The notes under the pieces are model-generated. The model saw only the letters and a program-made list of their open reading frames with translations, searched no databases and had not been told where the DNA came from. Positions 61,701-64,000 of a stretch of 64,000 bases of DNA are shown one piece after another. This DNA is from Cardinalis cardinalis. Its lineage: Eukaryota; Chordata; Aves; Passeriformes; Cardinalidae. Each line of letters begins with the position of its first letter. Positions within the stretch are counted from its first letter, which is position 1. Made by a program: the position numbers and the translations under genes. The stretch spans positions 491,053 to 555,052 of the forward strand of contig JACDOX010000323.1 of the NCBI GenBank assembly GCA_014549065.1, given 5' to 3'.

Positions 61701-61955
61701 TACAGAAACTGCAGAGATGAAGAAGCCACTTTATCTGCTCTTATGGTTGCATGCAGTTTGGGGGGTCAGCTGGGAACACACACAGGCCAAACCAATTTTC
61801 CTGATTTTCCTGGCTTCTGCAGCAGCCCACAAGTGGCCACCATCTCCTCCCAGCCCCTGGGGCTCCACANAGGTTCTGCTTGCAGGACAAGCAGAGTCTC
61901 CAACCAAGACCATTGCTGGAAGCCTCNTGCTAGAACAATGTTCAGCTAATGGCCT
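58763..61955. other. Intergenic between two solo LTRs
   Basis: Single-copy-looking AT-rich DNA with an A run at 59492-59513. No recognised gene. Confidence 0.6.
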
Positions 61956-61961
61956 CCTCCC

Positions 61962-62367
61962 TGTCCCATTCACATTTTCTGAAAAATCCGTTCGCCCAGG
62001 ATTTTTCTCCTGGGAAGCCTCAGAGAACAAGGAAAACAAATTCTTATCTCATTTGATTCTCCTGTGTTGTGCTCACATGTGAAATGAGTTTGGAGATTGT
62101 TTACCAACAGTTTCATTGGATTCTGGTGTGAGTTGTTTTGACTCAATGACCAATCAGTGCCAAGCTGTGTCAGGACTCTGGAAAGAGTCACAAGTTTTCA
62201 TTATTATCTTTTTAACCTTCTGTAAGTATCCTTTCTGTATTCTTTANTATAGTTTAGTATAGCATTCNTTAATATAATATAGTATCATAAAATAATAAAT
62301 TAGCCTTCTGAGAACATGGAATCAGATTCATCATTCCTTCCTACATCTGGGGGCAACCCAAACACAA
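61962..62367 (+). mobile_element. Solo LTR, family A
   Basis: It begins TGTCCCATTCACATTTTCTG and closely follows the 29.8 kb copy through the head, the CAATGACCAATCAGTGCC block and the AATAAATTAGCCTTCTGAG tail. It is flanked by CCTCCC at 61956-61961 and 62368-62373. No internal retroviral sequence is attached. Confidence 0.9.
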
Positions 62368-62373
62368 CCTCCC

Positions 62374-64000
62374 TGCACATCCTGAATTCCTTCTGGAAAT
62401 GACAGATGCTGAGAGTGCAGGAGCCCATCTGACCAACCCTAGAGCAGACCTGGAGCACAGAGTGCAGTAACTGCACAGCCATGGATTAGTGAAGGACAAT
62501 GAGCCCAACTTCTGTGGCAATCACTGGACCTTCCACATCCCCACTAAATGTTCAGGTTGCCCACGGGTCCTGCCATGTGACGGGAGAAACACCACATGAG
62601 GTTCTGCTCTCGTATTTACAAAACCTGAGTAACTCAGTCAGCTAAAACAATCTGGCTCCCCTGTTGTGTACGAGTTCAGGTTATAAAGCAATTTCTATTC
62701 AGCTCTAACTGTACAGATTCCACACTGGTATTTTTCATGTTGTTCCTAATCAAGATGAACTCACTGCTTTTACTGCGTGCTTCATTTTGTTTTGTTTTTC
62801 AAACATGAGGAAAATATTTCCAACACTTTTCAAAACTTTTGTGTTTTTTCAAAGGGAAAACATGTCTCTTCCTCCACTCTTAGGGTATTCAGAGCATCCT
62901 TTTCCTTGTCAAAACCAGACATGGCTTACTGCTGAAACTTGAAAGGAAGCATGAAAATATTTTTCCATGAGAACAAGAGCCTCTACTTGGCAAGAAAAAC
63001 AGTCAACTGTTCTCTAAAGTGAGCTTTGGAAAACCTACAGTCTGCATATAGGAGAAAAGAAAATCCCATTCCTGTGATAACCATGCCTACCAACAGAACT
63101 GGACAGGAATGTAGGTCTGGGATGGGCAAATTTTCCATTTATAGATGAGATGGGTTTGGATGCTGGCCATGGTGCTCTTCCTATTTAGTTGAGGTTGCCN
63201 ATCCCCTCATTACAAAGCCCATTCTCCCACAGAAACAACTGAAGAAGGTTAGGTCTGTGCTGATCCTTTGGTACCTGCTCTTTTTACAGGGCTTGACCTA
63301 GAGAAAATCAAGCAAAGTATTTGCCAGTCCCACATTAATCCACCTCTCCAGTCTGTGATCAGAAGGTTTCTTTTTACAAGTTAAAGAAAAGACACAAAAG
63401 ACACTGACATGTTTCTGCTCCCACAGCAACCAGTCCTGGCCTGTGCAAGGAAGTTGCAGTTTAATTAAACCATTTCAAAAGCTGATGCTGTTAAATTAAT
63501 GTGAAGCCTTTAGNAGGATGGATGTTATTTTGCTGGAGTAGTTTCTACTCTTTTAACTGACGTGGTAAGGAAGGGATTTAAGCTAAATCAATACACAACA
63601 TACTTCAACTGATATGTGTCCAAAAAAGGCATTTGCATCAACATAATGAAAAAGTGCAAGATTTCCATGTAGACAAGACTCAGAAGAAAATGTAACTATA
63701 TTATTCTTTGGGAATATCATGAACATGCCTTGTTTTGCCCTTGTCTGCTGTCAACACCTCCTCCACTGCCTCCAGGGGTCTGCTCCCCACTGCCTGACAG
63801 TTTTATTAACTATATCTTCCTGTCCTGTTTACCCTCAGGTACCCACTTGTTGGCAAGTTACACTTCNCTTTATCACCAAACCACCACCCCATTTGATGTA
63901 GTTCTCAAGAACTGTAGCTTCCTGCAGTTCTGCTAAGTTAAAAGGTTCCTCTTCAGGGCAGTTTCAACTTGGTGTTCCCCAGATTTTCCCCTTTCCTCTA
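62374..64000. other. Intergenic to the right end
   Basis: No gene, LTR or CR1 is recognised. The short frames are unremarkable. Confidence 0.6.

Overview
The window looks like nuclear DNA from a bird, most likely a songbird. It holds one vertebrate gene with GT-AG introns and a CpG-island promoter, CR1 retrotransposon fragments with the 3' tail typical of birds, and many solo LTRs of endogenous retroviruses. Single N positions are scattered throughout, and two longer N runs are present (21640-21772 and 56146-56209). No bacterial-type gene organisation, CRISPR array or operon is present.

One protein gene can be supported: BPGM (bisphosphoglycerate mutase) on the minus strand. It has a CpG-island promoter with a short non-coding first exon (about 55.7 kb), a large coding exon 2 (52158-51558), a 7.97 kb intron and a terminal coding exon 3 (43586-43393), with a poly(A) signal near 43130. 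The two coding exons join in phase to give 264 residues, and every catalytic residue checked is present. The annotated 5' end of exon 2 carries two upstream start codons.

Layout. 1-43 kb: intergenic DNA downstream of BPGM, with CR1 pieces (2.5-3.9 kb, 24.5 kb, 32.2-32.8 kb, 35.1-35.5 kb), solo LTRs (12.5, 16.9, 20.8, 23.7, 29.8 kb), a G/T-rich tract (15.9 kb), a TTTC microsatellite beside an assembly gap (21.8 kb), a 21-bp minisatellite (25.1 kb), a polypyrimidine tract (26.4 kb), a palindromic TA-rich microsatellite (28.3 kb) and a 0.6 kb inverted duplication (32.0/35.1 kb). 43-56 kb: BPGM, with an antisense solo LTR, a same-sense ERVL-like LTR and two CR1 fragments in its introns. 56-64 kb: intergenic DNA upstream of BPGM with two more solo LTRs. 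In mammals the neighbour downstream of BPGM is CALD1. I looked for its first coding exons in the left part and did not find them.

No new protein system is visible. The points most worth a second look are the solo-LTR family, whose members are flanked by 6-7 bp target duplications readable directly in the sequence; the inverted duplication that carries flanking DNA as well as CR1; the single Ns that fall only on fourfold-degenerate sites within BPGM; and the upstream ATGs of BPGM.
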